This document shows, in pieces, positions 8,454 through 17,172 of a DNA stretch of 32,921 nucleotides; position 1 is the stretch's first letter, and the number at the start of each line of letters is the position of its first letter. The stretch comes from CAZLYK01 sp964563495 (GTDB lineage Bacteria > Acidobacteriota > Blastocatellia > RBC074): contig CAZLYK010000053.1 in the NCBI GenBank assembly GCA_964563495.1, positions 1 through 32,921 on the forward strand, in the 5' to 3' direction. Below the pieces are notes generated by a model. That model had not been told where the DNA came from. It worked only from the letters and a program-made list of their open reading frames with translations, and made no database searches. Position numbers and translations under genes: made by a program.

Positions 8454-8481
8454 TGAGCGTTGAATCAGCCAAACGTCCTTT

Positions 8482-8555
8482 GTGATCGGGCAATCACGGG
8501 AATCCGCATCGCGAGCGATGCAGGCCGAAGTGTGTCTCGATTGAGAAATCGGAGG
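8482..8555 (+). promoter_or_regulatory. Structured leader and Shine-Dalgarno of the VIT/VWA gene
   Basis: Three small hairpins precede the VIT/VWA gene: GTGAT/ATCAC (8482-8497), GCATCG/CGATGC (8506-8521) and CGATT/AATCG (8538-8551). The last abuts the strong Shine-Dalgarno GGAGG at 8551-8555, 5 nt before the ATG. It could modulate ribosome access; no known riboswitch class is recognisable. Confidence 0.35.
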
Positions 8556-8560
8556 AAACC

Positions 8561-11032
8561 ATGACACCAAGATTGATCTATTCATTGGCGCTGACTGTTG
8601 GGATGATGGCCCTCAGTTATTACGCCTCAGCCAAATTAAACCTCTTCGGATCGAATGGGGTAGCGGAAGCCGCTCACGGCAGGATCACGCAGGGTGCGCT
8701 TCAGATCGTCAATAAAGACGGGGCGATGACCAACCAGTGCCCGCTCCGACATACCGATGTCAACGCCGAGATCAGCGGCCCGATGGCGCGCGTGACGGTC
8801 ACCCAGGAGTTTGAAAATCCGCTCTCTGAGAAGATAGAGGCGGTCTACGTCTTCCCTCTCCCGCAAAACGCCGCAGTCGATGAGATGACGATGCTCGTTG
8901 GAGACCGGGTCGTCAAAGGAAAGATCAAGCGCCGCGAAGAGGCGCGGGCGATCTACGAGCGGGCTCGCGATGCCGGCCAGGTAGCCGCTCTGCTCGATCA
9001 GGAAAGACCGAACATCTTTACTCAATCAGTAGCCAATATCACGCCGGGCGCACGCGTCAAAGTCACGATCAGCTATGTCGAGACGCTCAAATACGAAGAC
9101 GGCACTTACGAATTTGTATTCCCGATGGTCGTCGGCCCGCGCTACATCCCGGGTCAGCCCACCGGCAGGCAGGGCGGCGGATGGGCGCCCGATACGAGCC
9201 AGGTCCCGGATGCCTCCAGGATCACGCCGCCGGTTACTCCCGAGGGGACGCGCGCCGGTCACGATATCTCGATCTCGGTCAGGCTGGATGCGGGTATACC
9301 GGTCGATCAAATCAAATCGACGCTCCACGAGATTGACCTCGAACGCCCCAACGATCGACAAGCGCTGATCCGGCTCAAGCATCGCGCGACGATCCCGAAC
9401 AAGGATTTTATCCTCAAATTCGATGTCGCCGGCAAGAAAGTCTCCGATGCCATGCTCACGCACCGCGGCTCGCAGGGTGGATTCTTCACGCTCATGCTCC
9501 AGCCTCCCGAGCGCGTGACGGCAGCCGAAGTGACTCCGAAAGAGATCGTCTTCGTCATCGACACGTCCGGCTCGATGATGGGCTTTCCGATTGAGAAGGC
9601 AAAAGAGGCGATGAAACTGGCGATCGACGGGCTCAACCCGCTCGACACTTTCAACCTGATCACCTTCAGCGGTGATACCGAGATACTTTTTCCTCAGCCT
9701 GTTCCTGCTACGCGAGAAAACCTGCGAACAGCGCAGGCTTTTCTCGCGTCACGCCAGGGGCGGGGCGGAACCGAGATGATGAAGGCGATCCGTGCAGCGC
9801 TCGATCCGTCGGACTCTCAGGACCACATCCGCATCGTCTGCTTCATGACCGATGGTTATGTCGGCAATGACCTGGAGATCATCGACGAGATCAAAAAGCA
9901 CCCGAACGCCCGGGTCTTCAGTTTCGGCATCGGCCAATCGGTCAACCGTTTTCTGCTCGACAAGATGGCCGAGTTCGGGCGCGGCGAGGTCGAGTATGTG
10001 ACACTCAATGACGATGGATCGGCCGCCGCGCGACGCTTCCACGAGAGAGTGAAGAATCCGTTGCTCACCGATATCGAGATCGACTGGGGGGGCCTGGCCG
10101 TCGCCGATGTCTACCCGAAACGGATTCCCGATCTCTTCAGCGCCAAACCGGTCGTCCTCTCGGGGCGTTACACCGAGAGCGGGAGCGGGCGCATACGCCT
10201 GAGCGGGCGAATGGCGGGGCAGGTCTTCGTCCGCGAAATCCCGGTCGACCTGCCGGCCTCGCAACCAGACCACGATGTGCTGGCGACGCTCTGGGCGAGG
10301 GCAAAGATCGATGATCTGATGAGCCAGGATCTCAAGGGTATTCAATCCGGCTCGGCCTCGCCTGAAGTGCGCGAAGCGATCGCACAGCTCGGCCTCGAAT
10401 ACCGGTTGATGACCCAGTTTACCTCGTTCGTCGCCGTCGAGGAGAGGACCGTGACCGAGGGAGGCAAGCCTCGCCGGATCGACGTCCCGGTCGAAATGCC
10501 GGAAGGTGTAAGTTATGAGGGGGTCTTCGGCAAAGAGGGAAGACCGACCCCGGCCTCGACTTCCAGCGTTCAAAATTACTCCCGGCCGGGGGGCTCCTTC
10601 GGCTCATTAAAATCGTTGAGAGTCGATGCCGTGACGGTCTCTCCGGGGATTGCCGGCGGACAGGTCAACCAGATCCCTACGCCGAGCCTGCCATCACAGC
10701 CCGAACCCGCCGCGACTCCGAAGACCGAAGCGGAGCGCAAGATCTCCCAGAAGCTGCATCCGTCAATCGCCACACTGGTCGAGCGATTGAAGAAGAAGCA
10801 GAAAGCCGCAACCGCCGACGAGCAGTATTTCGTCAGAAACGGCAAGGCCGATGTTCAAATACTTCTCTCAGCTAAATCGGCGAAGGTGATTGAGAAACTG
10901 AAAAGCCTCGGCTTTGAGGTGATCGTCAATCCGGAATCGTCGAGGATCGTGATCGGGCGAGCGCCGATCGAGAAGCTGGCTGCGCTCGCAGAACTGGCTG
11001 AGGTCAAATACATCGCTCCACAGACCAGATGA
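8561..11032 (+). CDS. VIT- and VWA-domain exported or membrane-anchored protein
   Basis: 823 aa. The N terminus has a hydrophobic segment (about 5-25), suggesting export or anchoring. A vault-inter-alpha-trypsin (VIT) domain follows at about 55-190, with the typical run ending VFPLPQNAAVDEM and the KxxAxxIYERA motif. The VWA domain starts near 325 and has an intact MIDAS motif DTSGS at 334-338. The region 680-760 is Pro/Ser-rich and probably disordered. The last 60 residues form a small alpha/beta unit (LLSAKSAKVIEKLKSLGFEV). Bacterial VIT-VWA proteins are thought to mediate adhesion or envelope interactions, but none is well characterised, so function is left open. The start is fixed by GGAGG. 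Confidence 0.87.
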   Translation: MTPRLIYSLALTVGMMALSYYASAKLNLFGSNGVAEAAHGRITQGALQIVNKDGAMTNQCPLRHTDVNAEISGPMARVTVTQEFENPLSEKIEAVYVFPLPQNAAVDEMTMLVGDRVVKGKIKRREEARAIYERARDAGQVAALLDQERPNIFTQSVANITPGARVKVTISYVETLKYEDGTYEFVFPMVVGPRYIPGQPTGRQGGGWAPDTSQVPDASRITPPVTPEGTRAGHDISISVRLDAGIPVDQIKSTLHEIDLERPNDRQALIRLKHRATIPNKDFILKFDVAGKKVSDAMLTHRGSQGGFFTLMLQPPERVTAAEVTPKEIVFVIDTSGSMMGFPIEKAKEAMKLAIDGLNPLDTFNLITFSGDTEILFPQPVPATRENLRTAQAFLASRQGRGGTEMMKAIRAALDPSDSQDHIRIVCFMTDGYVGNDLEIIDEIKKHPNARVFSFGIGQSVNRFLLDKMAEFGRGEVEYVTLNDDGSAAARRFHERVKNPLLTDIEIDWGGLAVADVYPKRIPDLFSAKPVVLSGRYTESGSGRIRLSGRMAGQVFVREIPVDLPASQPDHDVLATLWARAKIDDLMSQDLKGIQSGSASPEVREAIAQLGLEYRLMTQFTSFVAVEERTVTEGGKPRRIDVPVEMPEGVSYEGVFGKEGRPTPASTSSVQNYSRPGGSFGSLKSLRVDAVTVSPGIAGGQVNQIPTPSLPSQPEPAATPKTEAERKISQKLHPSIATLVERLKKKQKAATADEQYFVRNGKADVQILLSAKSAKVIEKLKSLGFEVIVNPESSRIVIGRAPIEKLAALAELAEVKYIAPQTR

Positions 11033-11175
11033 AGAAATAGACAGGATTGACAGGATTTAGACAGGATTAAACAGGATTGTTTGAAGGGAAGATATTTTAG
11101 GTAGCCTAAAACTTACCTCCCTTTAAAAAATCCTGTTTAATCCTGTCTAAATCCTGTCAATCCTGTCTATTTCTT
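11032..11175. repeat. Perfect 47-bp inverted repeat, CAGGATT family (full copy A)
   Basis: Arms at 11032-11078 and 11129-11175 are exact reverse complements over 47 nt. Each holds four CAGGATT-type units beginning AAGAAATAGACAGG. The 50-nt interior has its own hairpin TTTTAGG-TAG-CCTAAAA. The left arm begins on the last base of the VIT/VWA stop codon. The interior resembles that of the copy at 24058-24198. It probably folds into a very stable RNA stem at the mRNA 3' end. Confidence 0.95.
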
Positions 11176-11180
11176 CGTGG

Positions 11181-11210
11181 TTGACTTGATCAGCGACTTA
11201 GTGGTGTAAT
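11181..11210 (+). promoter_or_regulatory. Candidate sigma70-type promoter for the NHL gene
   Basis: TTGACT (11181-11186) and TGTAAT (11205-11210) each match 5 of 6 consensus bases, with an 18-bp spacer. They lie just after the inverted repeat and 128 nt before the NHL gene start. An imperfect palindrome, AGTCAATT/AACTGACT, lies at 11300-11319 near the start codon. The assignment rests on consensus only. Confidence 0.35.
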
Positions 11211-11337
11211 CCGGACTCAGAGCTTTACCGCCCCGTCGCCAATTCTGGCCTGCTCTTAAGAACTCTTCACCTCCGACTACCGACCGCCTGTTTGCCCCCA
11301 GTCAATTAAATAACTGACTCTCGTAGTTGATTCATCG

Positions 11338-14300
11338 ATGAGATCTATTAAATTCAGCAGCTTTTGCCGGTCGATCTTAGTAACGGTTTTTATCCTCGCC
11401 GTGGCGGGGGTGGCGATTCGCCGGATCGCCGCAGTCCGTGCGGCCGATGGCGGAGCGACGAGCGACGCAACTATCTCAACCATCGCCGGCGGGGGTTTGG
11501 GTTCGAATGTCAAATCCAAGGCAGCGCCGATGGTCCAGCCGACGGTGGTCGTCCTCGATCCGCTCGGACGCGGGTTTTACGTTGTCGATGAAGTCAACAA
11601 CTCCAGCCTGCTCCGGTTCGTCAACACCTCGACCGGGCCGGTAACGCTGGCCGGCACGACGATTCTGCCCAAACAGATCAACCTGGTTGCGGGCGGAGGA
11701 TTATTGGTCGAAGACGGGACACCGGCGCGTGAGGCCGATCTCTCATTGATCACAGGCGTCGCAGCGGTATCGACGGGCAATGTCGTCTTCCTGACCGCAC
11801 CGGCGCTATCCTCGATTATCGCGATTAATGTCGGGACAGAAGTTGCCACGGTCTTTGGCAAGACCGTCGCGGCCGGGACTGTCAAGACCATCGCCACCCT
11901 GGACTTCGCCGACTTCCGCGGAATCACGATCCATCCGACGACCGGTGAGCTCTATTTCATCGCCGAGAGGGAAGTCTACCGGTTTGATCAAGCCTCGGCG
12001 CTGGCGGTCGTCGCGGGTGGGGGCAATCCTGAGACGGGCAACGGCGACGGCGGGACGGCGACGGCGGCGCGTTTGATCACGCCGATGGCGCTCGCGTTCG
12101 ATCAGAGCAACAACTTATTGATCGCCGAAGGCGGCGACGTCCGCTCGATGGCGGGTGCCGTCCGGCGCGTCAATTCAAATAAGATCATCTCCTCGCTGGC
12201 GACAAAATTGGAGTTTCCGACCGGCATCACGGTCGCCCCCAACGGAGACGCTTTTGTCGCCCTGGGCAATGCCAAACAGGTTATCCGCCTGACTCCGGGA
12301 GGGGTCAGGACACTGGTGGCCGGCAATTCCAACCTCTCAGCCTGCGACCTGATCGCCAATCCAACCTGCGGCGACGGAGGCCCTGCCAACCAGTCGTATC
12401 TCAATCTTCCAGCCAGCACGGCCGGCACGACGCTGGTTCTGGCGGCCGATGCAAATGGCATATATCTTCCGGACTACCGTTTCAAACGCGTCCGTTTCGT
12501 CAATCTCACCGCCGAAGCAATCAACCTGCTGGAGACACAAATCCCACCCCACGCAATCAACACCATCGTCGGCAACGGCATAGATGCGCCTTATGACGGA
12601 ATGCCGGCGACCAGCGCTGAATTGTTCTATCCGACCGGCGTCGCCGTCGATTCTGCCGGTAACCTTTTTCTATCGGATACGAATAATAATCGACTGCGTT
12701 TTGTCAATCGCAATTCTGCTCCGATCACGCTCTTTTCGAACACGCCATTCGCTCTCACGGCGCCGCCCGGCCAGATCATCACGCTCAACCAGGACGTGGG
12801 TGAGGATAAGATTGATGACCGGATCACGACCGCATTCTTCGTCACGCCACAGGGATTGGCGGCGACTCAAAACGGCATACTGATCGTTGATTCGCGAGCC
12901 GGCTCGCTGATCAGAATCCCCCCCACTTCATTAAACGGCAAGCGCAGCGGCATCATCCGTTTTCTGAACACATCTAACAGCGACGTCACGTTCTTCCCAA
13001 ACAATAGCGAGGCTAAGGTCGTCATCCCGCCCGGTCAGATCAAAGACCTGGCAGGCGTTCGCTCTCCGAACAACCCGCAGTCGCTCGGCGACGGGTTGGC
13101 GGCCAACAAAGTAGCGTTCTACCCGACCGACGTGGCCATCGATCGGGAAGGCAACATCCTGGTTGCCGATCAGGGGAACAATCGGATTCGCCGGATTAAC
13201 GCCTCGACCGGGATCGTGAGTACGATTTATGGCGATGGATCGGCGGCGACTTTGAATGGAGCCACGGGAATCGAGATCGACGGTTTCGGCAGACTCTATC
13301 TGGCGGACACTAATAACGACCGGATACTGCGGCAGAACTCGCCCGGCAGTGCAACCTTCAGTGTCATCGCGGACAACACCAAGACCGTCTATCGCCCGCG
13401 CGACCTGGCCGTCGACGGCACGGGCCAGGTCATGATCACCAATTCGCAGACTCATCAGATTCTGCGCCTCGAAGCGCCAAATAACTCGCTCGGGACGGTC
13501 AGCGTCCTGGCCGGAGCGGGCGGCGCCGGCTTCGCGGGTGACGATGGGCCGGCGGAGTTGTCGAAGATCCATCTCCCCAACCCCGGGACATCGACCAACG
13601 ACATCCAGTACACCTCGAGCATCATCGCCCTCTCAAACGGCGATCTGATCTTCACTGATTCGGACAACAACCGGATTCGAATGATCGACCGTAAGTCCGG
13701 GATTACACCCGTCGCCAGCGTCTCAGCCGCCAGTTTTGCGGGAAATGAGCTGGCCAGCGAATCGATCATTGCCGCTTTCGGCGAAAATATGGCGACGACT
13801 ATTCAACCGGCCACCAGCACGCCATTGCCAACCTCGCTCGCCGGGACGACGGTCAAAATTACCGATTTCGCCGGGACGCCCAGACTGGCGCCCTTATTCT
13901 TTGTTTCGCCCAACCAGATCAACTATCAGATTCCGCCGGGCACGGTGACCGGCCCGGCGCTCGTCACGGTCACCGGCGGAAACAGCAAGGTCTCGAACGG
14001 TCTGCTCAACATCGCCAATATCGCCCCCGGGTTGTTCACCGCTGATTCGAGCGGAAAAGGTGTCGCCGCCGCAGTCGTCTTGCGCGTCAAGCAGAACGGA
14101 AACCAAACCTACGAACCGGTCGCCCAGTTCGATCCCGGACAGAACAAGTTCGTCCCGGCGCCGATAGACCTCGGTCCGGCAACCGATCAGCTCTTCCTGA
14201 TTCTCTTCGGTACGGGCGCCAGATTTCGCAGCAGCCTTTCAGCAGTGACGGCCAAGATCGGTGGAGTCAACGCTGAGGTGCTCTTCACCGGCCCGGCGGA

Positions 14301-14427
14301 GGGATTTGTCGGATTGGATCAAGCCAACATCCGCATTCCTGGAAGTCTGGCGGGGCGCGGCCTCGTCGAGGTGATCCTCACCGTCGACCAAAAACCAGCC
14401 AATCCGATTACAATGCAGATCAAATAA
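11338..14427 (+). CDS. Exported NHL-repeat beta-propeller with Solibacter-type C-terminal domain
   Basis: 1029 aa. A Sec-type signal peptide spans residues 1 to about 36 (RSIKF, then a hydrophobic core ending AVRAAD). From 45 to about 790 there are repeated propeller blades with motifs of the type VAVDSAGNLFLSDTNNNRLR and ILVADQGNNRIRRI, typical of NHL repeats. The last 230 residues, with SPNQINYQIPPGT, APGLFTAD and GTGARFRS, match the acidobacterial C-terminal domain first defined in Solibacter. The protein is probably exported or on the cell surface, perhaps binding polymers or other proteins; no catalytic motif is seen. There is no clear Shine-Dalgarno, so the exact start is less certain than the frame. 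Confidence 0.88.
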   Translation: MRSIKFSSFCRSILVTVFILAVAGVAIRRIAAVRAADGGATSDATISTIAGGGLGSNVKSKAAPMVQPTVVVLDPLGRGFYVVDEVNNSSLLRFVNTSTGPVTLAGTTILPKQINLVAGGGLLVEDGTPAREADLSLITGVAAVSTGNVVFLTAPALSSIIAINVGTEVATVFGKTVAAGTVKTIATLDFADFRGITIHPTTGELYFIAEREVYRFDQASALAVVAGGGNPETGNGDGGTATAARLITPMALAFDQSNNLLIAEGGDVRSMAGAVRRVNSNKIISSLATKLEFPTGITVAPNGDAFVALGNAKQVIRLTPGGVRTLVAGNSNLSACDLIANPTCGDGGPANQSYLNLPASTAGTTLVLAADANGIYLPDYRFKRVRFVNLTAEAINLLETQIPPHAINTIVGNGIDAPYDGMPATSAELFYPTGVAVDSAGNLFLSDTNNNRLRFVNRNSAPITLFSNTPFALTAPPGQIITLNQDVGEDKIDDRITTAFFVTPQGLAATQNGILIVDSRAGSLIRIPPTSLNGKRSGIIRFLNTSNSDVTFFPNNSEAKVVIPPGQIKDLAGVRSPNNPQSLGDGLAANKVAFYPTDVAIDREGNILVADQGNNRIRRINASTGIVSTIYGDGSAATLNGATGIEIDGFGRLYLADTNNDRILRQNSPGSATFSVIADNTKTVYRPRDLAVDGTGQVMITNSQTHQILRLEAPNNSLGTVSVLAGAGGAGFAGDDGPAELSKIHLPNPGTSTNDIQYTSSIIALSNGDLIFTDSDNNRIRMIDRKSGITPVASVSAASFAGNELASESIIAAFGENMATTIQPATSTPLPTSLAGTTVKITDFAGTPRLAPLFFVSPNQINYQIPPGTVTGPALVTVTGGNSKVSNGLLNIANIAPGLFTADSSGKGVAAAVVLRVKQNGNQTYEPVAQFDPGQNKFVPAPIDLGPATDQLFLILFGTGARFRSSLSAVTAKIGGVNAEVLFTGPAEGFVGLDQANIRIPGSLAGRGLVEVILTVDQKPANPITMQIK

Positions 14428-14469
14428 GAAGAAATAGACAGGATTAAACAATCCTGTCTATTTCTTCTT
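14426..14469. repeat. Perfect 20-bp inverted repeat between convergent stop codons
   Basis: Arms 14426-14445 and 14450-14469 are exact reverse complements with a 4-nt loop. They are a short form of the CAGGATT family (AAGAAATAGACAGGATT core). The left arm starts within the NHL stop codon and the right arm contains the msrB stop. Because the arms end in A/T-rich tracts, each strand can form a stem followed by U-rich RNA, a plausible bidirectional terminator. Confidence 0.9.
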
Positions 14470-14973
14470 GATGAAATTGAGTGCCCCCGAATTGATGCAG
14501 TAACGCAGCCCCGTCGGTTCGGGGCCATCATCGAAAACGTGGCCAAGATGGGAATCGCAGCGATTACAAACGACCTCGATCCGGCGCATCATGAAGCTAT
14601 TGTCTTCATTGGAGCCGACATTTTCCTTGGCGATCGGCTGCCAAAAACTCGGCCAGCCGGTGCCCGAATCGAACTTGGCTTCTGAGCTGAAGAGTTCCTG
14701 CCCACAGGCGACACAAACGTAGACACCAGGTTCATGGTTGTCCCAGTACTGGCCGGTGAAAGCGCGTTCAGTCCCCTTCCTCCGGGTGATGTAATACTGG
14801 TCCGCAGTCAGAAGCTTTTTCCACTCCTCATCCGATTTGACAACTTTATTTATCACTCGTCTCTCCTCCTGTTTCCCGGTTCTTGGTTTGACCGGCTGCG
14901 CCTGCCTTGCCGTCTGGATGAAATAGTACCCGGCAAAGGCCAGACCAAAAGCAAAAATCAATCTGGCTTTCAC
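14458..14973 (-). CDS. msrB: Peptide-methionine (R)-S-oxide reductase MsrB
   Basis: MsrB repairs R-methionine sulfoxide in proteins. The 171-aa protein has a single N-terminal hydrophobic segment (5-22), so it is probably exported or inner-membrane anchored and acts in the periplasm. Zinc cysteines lie at 87/90 (CVAC) and 136/139 (CNRC), the catalytic Cys at 159 in RYCINSGALNF, and the signature SGTGWPSFW at 103-111. The start is GTG at 14971-14973 with GGGGAGG 8 nt upstream. It is convergent with the NHL gene. Confidence 0.95.
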   Translation of the reverse strand: MKARLIFAFGLAFAGYYFIQTARQAQPVKPRTGKQEERRVINKVVKSDEEWKKLLTADQYYITRRKGTERAFTGQYWDNHEPGVYVCVACGQELFSSEAKFDSGTGWPSFWQPIAKENVGSNEDNSFMMRRIEVVCNRCDSHLGHVFDDGPEPTGLRYCINSGALNFIKKK

Positions 14974-15006
14974 GAATCGACCTCCCCAGTTGAGTCTTAG
15001 TTGAAA

Positions 15007-16194
15007 TCAGAAACTGGCGCCGCCGGCGGAGAGGTATTTTTCATAAGCCCTCGTCTCGAGGATATTCCCGATCTGGGCGATGACCTCCGTCAATTCGTCG
15101 TCGCTATTGAAAAAGTGTGGACCGATCCGAATTCCGGCGCCGGGTCGAAAATCGACCAGCACATCCCGGGCGGCCAGCTCACGGACGACCTCGCCGGCGT
15201 GCGGTGCGTCGATTATGACCGAACCGCCGCGATGGGCGGCTTTGCGGGGAGAATTGATGCGCCAGCCACGCTCTTCCGCCAGCTCAATCAACCGCGTCGT
15301 CTGCCTGACCGACTTTTCGCGAATCCGCGTGACGCCGATCTGATTGATCAGATCATACCCGCTCTCAGCCGCATACAACGACGGGATCGCCGGAGAGCCG
15401 TGGAGAAAGCGATGAACGTCTGCGGCATAATCCATCTCCGGCTCGAATGCGAAGGGCACGCGATGCGCCGCCCACCCCGTAACCTTCGGTTTAAATCGAT
15501 CGCGAAGCTCGGGCTTGACGTATAGAAATCCGGCGCCCGGTCCGCCGCAGAGCCATTTGACCGAGCCGCCGGTGGCGAAGTCCACGTCCAGATCTTTGAC
15601 GCTGAAAGGCACAACGCCGGCCGATTGATAGACATCGAGCACGACCATCGCGCCGACTCGATGGGCCTTTTCGACGATCGCCCCAACCTCCTGAATATAG
15701 GCGCTCTTGAAAAGCACGTGCGAGATCGGGACGAGCAACGTCTCTTGGTCGATCGCATCGACCATCCGCTGAGTATCGATCGTCATGCCGTCTTCGCTCG
15801 GAACCCTGACGACCCGCGCGCCGGCTTCCTCCGCGTGGGCGTCGTAAACGTACATGACCGATGGAAAATTCAAAGCTTCATAGACGATCTTGTTGCGCTT
15901 ACCTCTGAGGTCGAAGCAGGAGAGGATGATCGCCTGGCTGACCGAGACATTCTGGTGCATGACGACCGAGCCGGGGTCCGCCCCGATGATGCTCGCGACC
16001 TTGTCGCCGGTCGTCAACGGCATCTCCCACCATCCTTCGGCCCAGGCGCGAATCCCGCGCGTCGCCCAGACGTCGGCGTATTCACGCAGGCGGTCATAGG
16101 TCCGCCGCGGCATGGCGCCAAGCGAATGATTGATCAGGTAGACGGAGTTATCTAGAATCGGGAACTGCTTACGATACTCAAGAAGGTCATCCAT
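15007..16194 (-). CDS. kynU: Kynureninase (PLP-dependent, fold type I)
   Basis: Kynureninase cleaves L-kynurenine to anthranilate and alanine. The 395-aa protein has the class V aminotransferase fold. The PLP-binding lysine is K213 in GGSVKWLCGGPG, and D187 in VLDVYQSAG contacts the cofactor pyridine. INHSLGAMP near the N terminus is typical of the family. The assignment is strengthened by kynA directly upstream. The start has GGAG 7 nt upstream. Another class V enzyme is the only real alternative, and the neighbour makes that less likely. Confidence 0.85.
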   Translation of the reverse strand: MDDLLEYRKQFPILDNSVYLINHSLGAMPRRTYDRLREYADVWATRGIRAWAEGWWEMPLTTGDKVASIIGADPGSVVMHQNVSVSQAIILSCFDLRGKRNKIVYEALNFPSVMYVYDAHAEEAGARVVRVPSEDGMTIDTQRMVDAIDQETLLVPISHVLFKSAYIQEVGAIVEKAHRVGAMVVLDVYQSAGVVPFSVKDLDVDFATGGSVKWLCGGPGAGFLYVKPELRDRFKPKVTGWAAHRVPFAFEPEMDYAADVHRFLHGSPAIPSLYAAESGYDLINQIGVTRIREKSVRQTTRLIELAEERGWRINSPRKAAHRGGSVIIDAPHAGEVVRELAARDVLVDFRPGAGIRIGPHFFNSDDELTEVIAQIGNILETRAYEKYLSAGGASF

Positions 16195-16233
16195 AAATTC
16201 TCCAAAAGCAGATAAACTGTCTCGACGTGAGCC

Positions 16234-16320
16234 GGATTAACACCTAGATTTCGCCCGAAATTCGGCCTATCGACTATTTGTCGATAGGCCGAATTTCGGG
16301 CGAAATCTAGGTGTTAATCC
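16234..16320. repeat. Perfect 41-bp palindrome overlapping the kynA stop codon
   Basis: Arms 16234-16274 and 16280-16320 are exact reverse complements with a 5-nt loop (TATTT). The right arm contains the last codons and stop of kynA (stop 16314-16316); the left arm ends 40 nt before the kynU start. It shares only the short TTAATCCTGTC edge with the CAGGATT family and is otherwise different. In RNA it would make a long stem between two co-directional genes. Confidence 0.95.
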
Positions 16321-17168
16321 TGTCGATTGTCGGTCAGGAGGCTTCTTGCTTCCCAGATTTCAGGGAAGAATTTCTTGTCGAGCGTCACCTTCAAATACGA
16401 GGCCCCGCTGCTGCCTCCGGTCCCCATGCGCACGCCGATCGTCCGCTCGATCATCTGGATGTGACGCAGGCGCCAGCTGACGACCAATTCGTCGAACTCG
16501 GTCAGGCGTTCACAGACATCGATCCAATCACGATTCCCCCGTTCGTCAAGGTAGAGCGCCCGGATAGCCTTCGCGCGCGCCTGGTAGCGATCTTCCTCCG
16601 GAGCCCCGCCGGCCAGCTCCGGCATGACCCCCAGGGCCGCCAGCGCTTCGAAGAAGACGTCGCGGAGCGAGGGCTCACGCAGTCGCTTCTCGAGTTTGGC
16701 GAACATCTCCGGGGTCGGCTCGTGATAGCGAAGCATCTTCTCGTCTTTCAGACCGCAGAGGAATTCGATCTCGCGAAACTGCTCAGACTGGAACCCGCTG
16801 GCCGGCCGCAACTTATCGCGAAAGGCCAGGAAGTGGGTCGGCAGCATGGTTTCGAGAATAGTGAACTGCTCGACCATGACGCGCGCGATCTCGGTACAGC
16901 GCCGCAGCAATCTCGCGGCCTCATAGACTTCGTCGCGCGAGGCCGGGTTGCTGACGGCGGCGCACAGATTAGCGACCACTGCGTCGAGCTCGTGGAGCAA
17001 CTGTTTGAACCAGAGCTCATAAGTCTGATGGATGATAATGAAGAGCAGCTCATCGTGGTGGGTAGGAGAAGATCGCGTCTGCTGCAGGTCGATCAGCTCG
17101 GGCACCTTGAGATAAGAACTGTAGGTCAACTGCTCGGGGCCGGTCTTTGATGGTGATTGGAGATTCAT
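16314..17168 (-). CDS. kynA: Tryptophan 2,3-dioxygenase
   Basis: This heme enzyme opens the indole ring of tryptophan to give N-formylkynurenine, the first step of the kynurenine route. The 284-aa length is standard. Diagnostic motifs are LTYSSYL (14-20), IIHQTYELWFKQ with the substrate-site His at 47, the axial heme His at 236 in LRHIQMIERTIG, and GTGGSSG at 249-255. It starts 4 nt after the stop codon of the Ycf48-like gene, with kynU downstream. No kynurenine formamidase gene is seen here; that step may be encoded elsewhere. Confidence 0.95.
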   Translation of the reverse strand: MNLQSPSKTGPEQLTYSSYLKVPELIDLQQTRSSPTHHDELLFIIIHQTYELWFKQLLHELDAVVANLCAAVSNPASRDEVYEAARLLRRCTEIARVMVEQFTILETMLPTHFLAFRDKLRPASGFQSEQFREIEFLCGLKDEKMLRYHEPTPEMFAKLEKRLREPSLRDVFFEALAALGVMPELAGGAPEEDRYQARAKAIRALYLDERGNRDWIDVCERLTEFDELVVSWRLRHIQMIERTIGVRMGTGGSSGASYLKVTLDKKFFPEIWEARSLLTDNRQD

Positions 17169-17172
17169 CGAG

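Noticed and set aside
8561..11032. Possible magnesium-chelatase or CobT-type VWA role for the VIT protein
   Set aside because: The VIT domain and export signal set it apart, and no AAA+ partner is adjacent.
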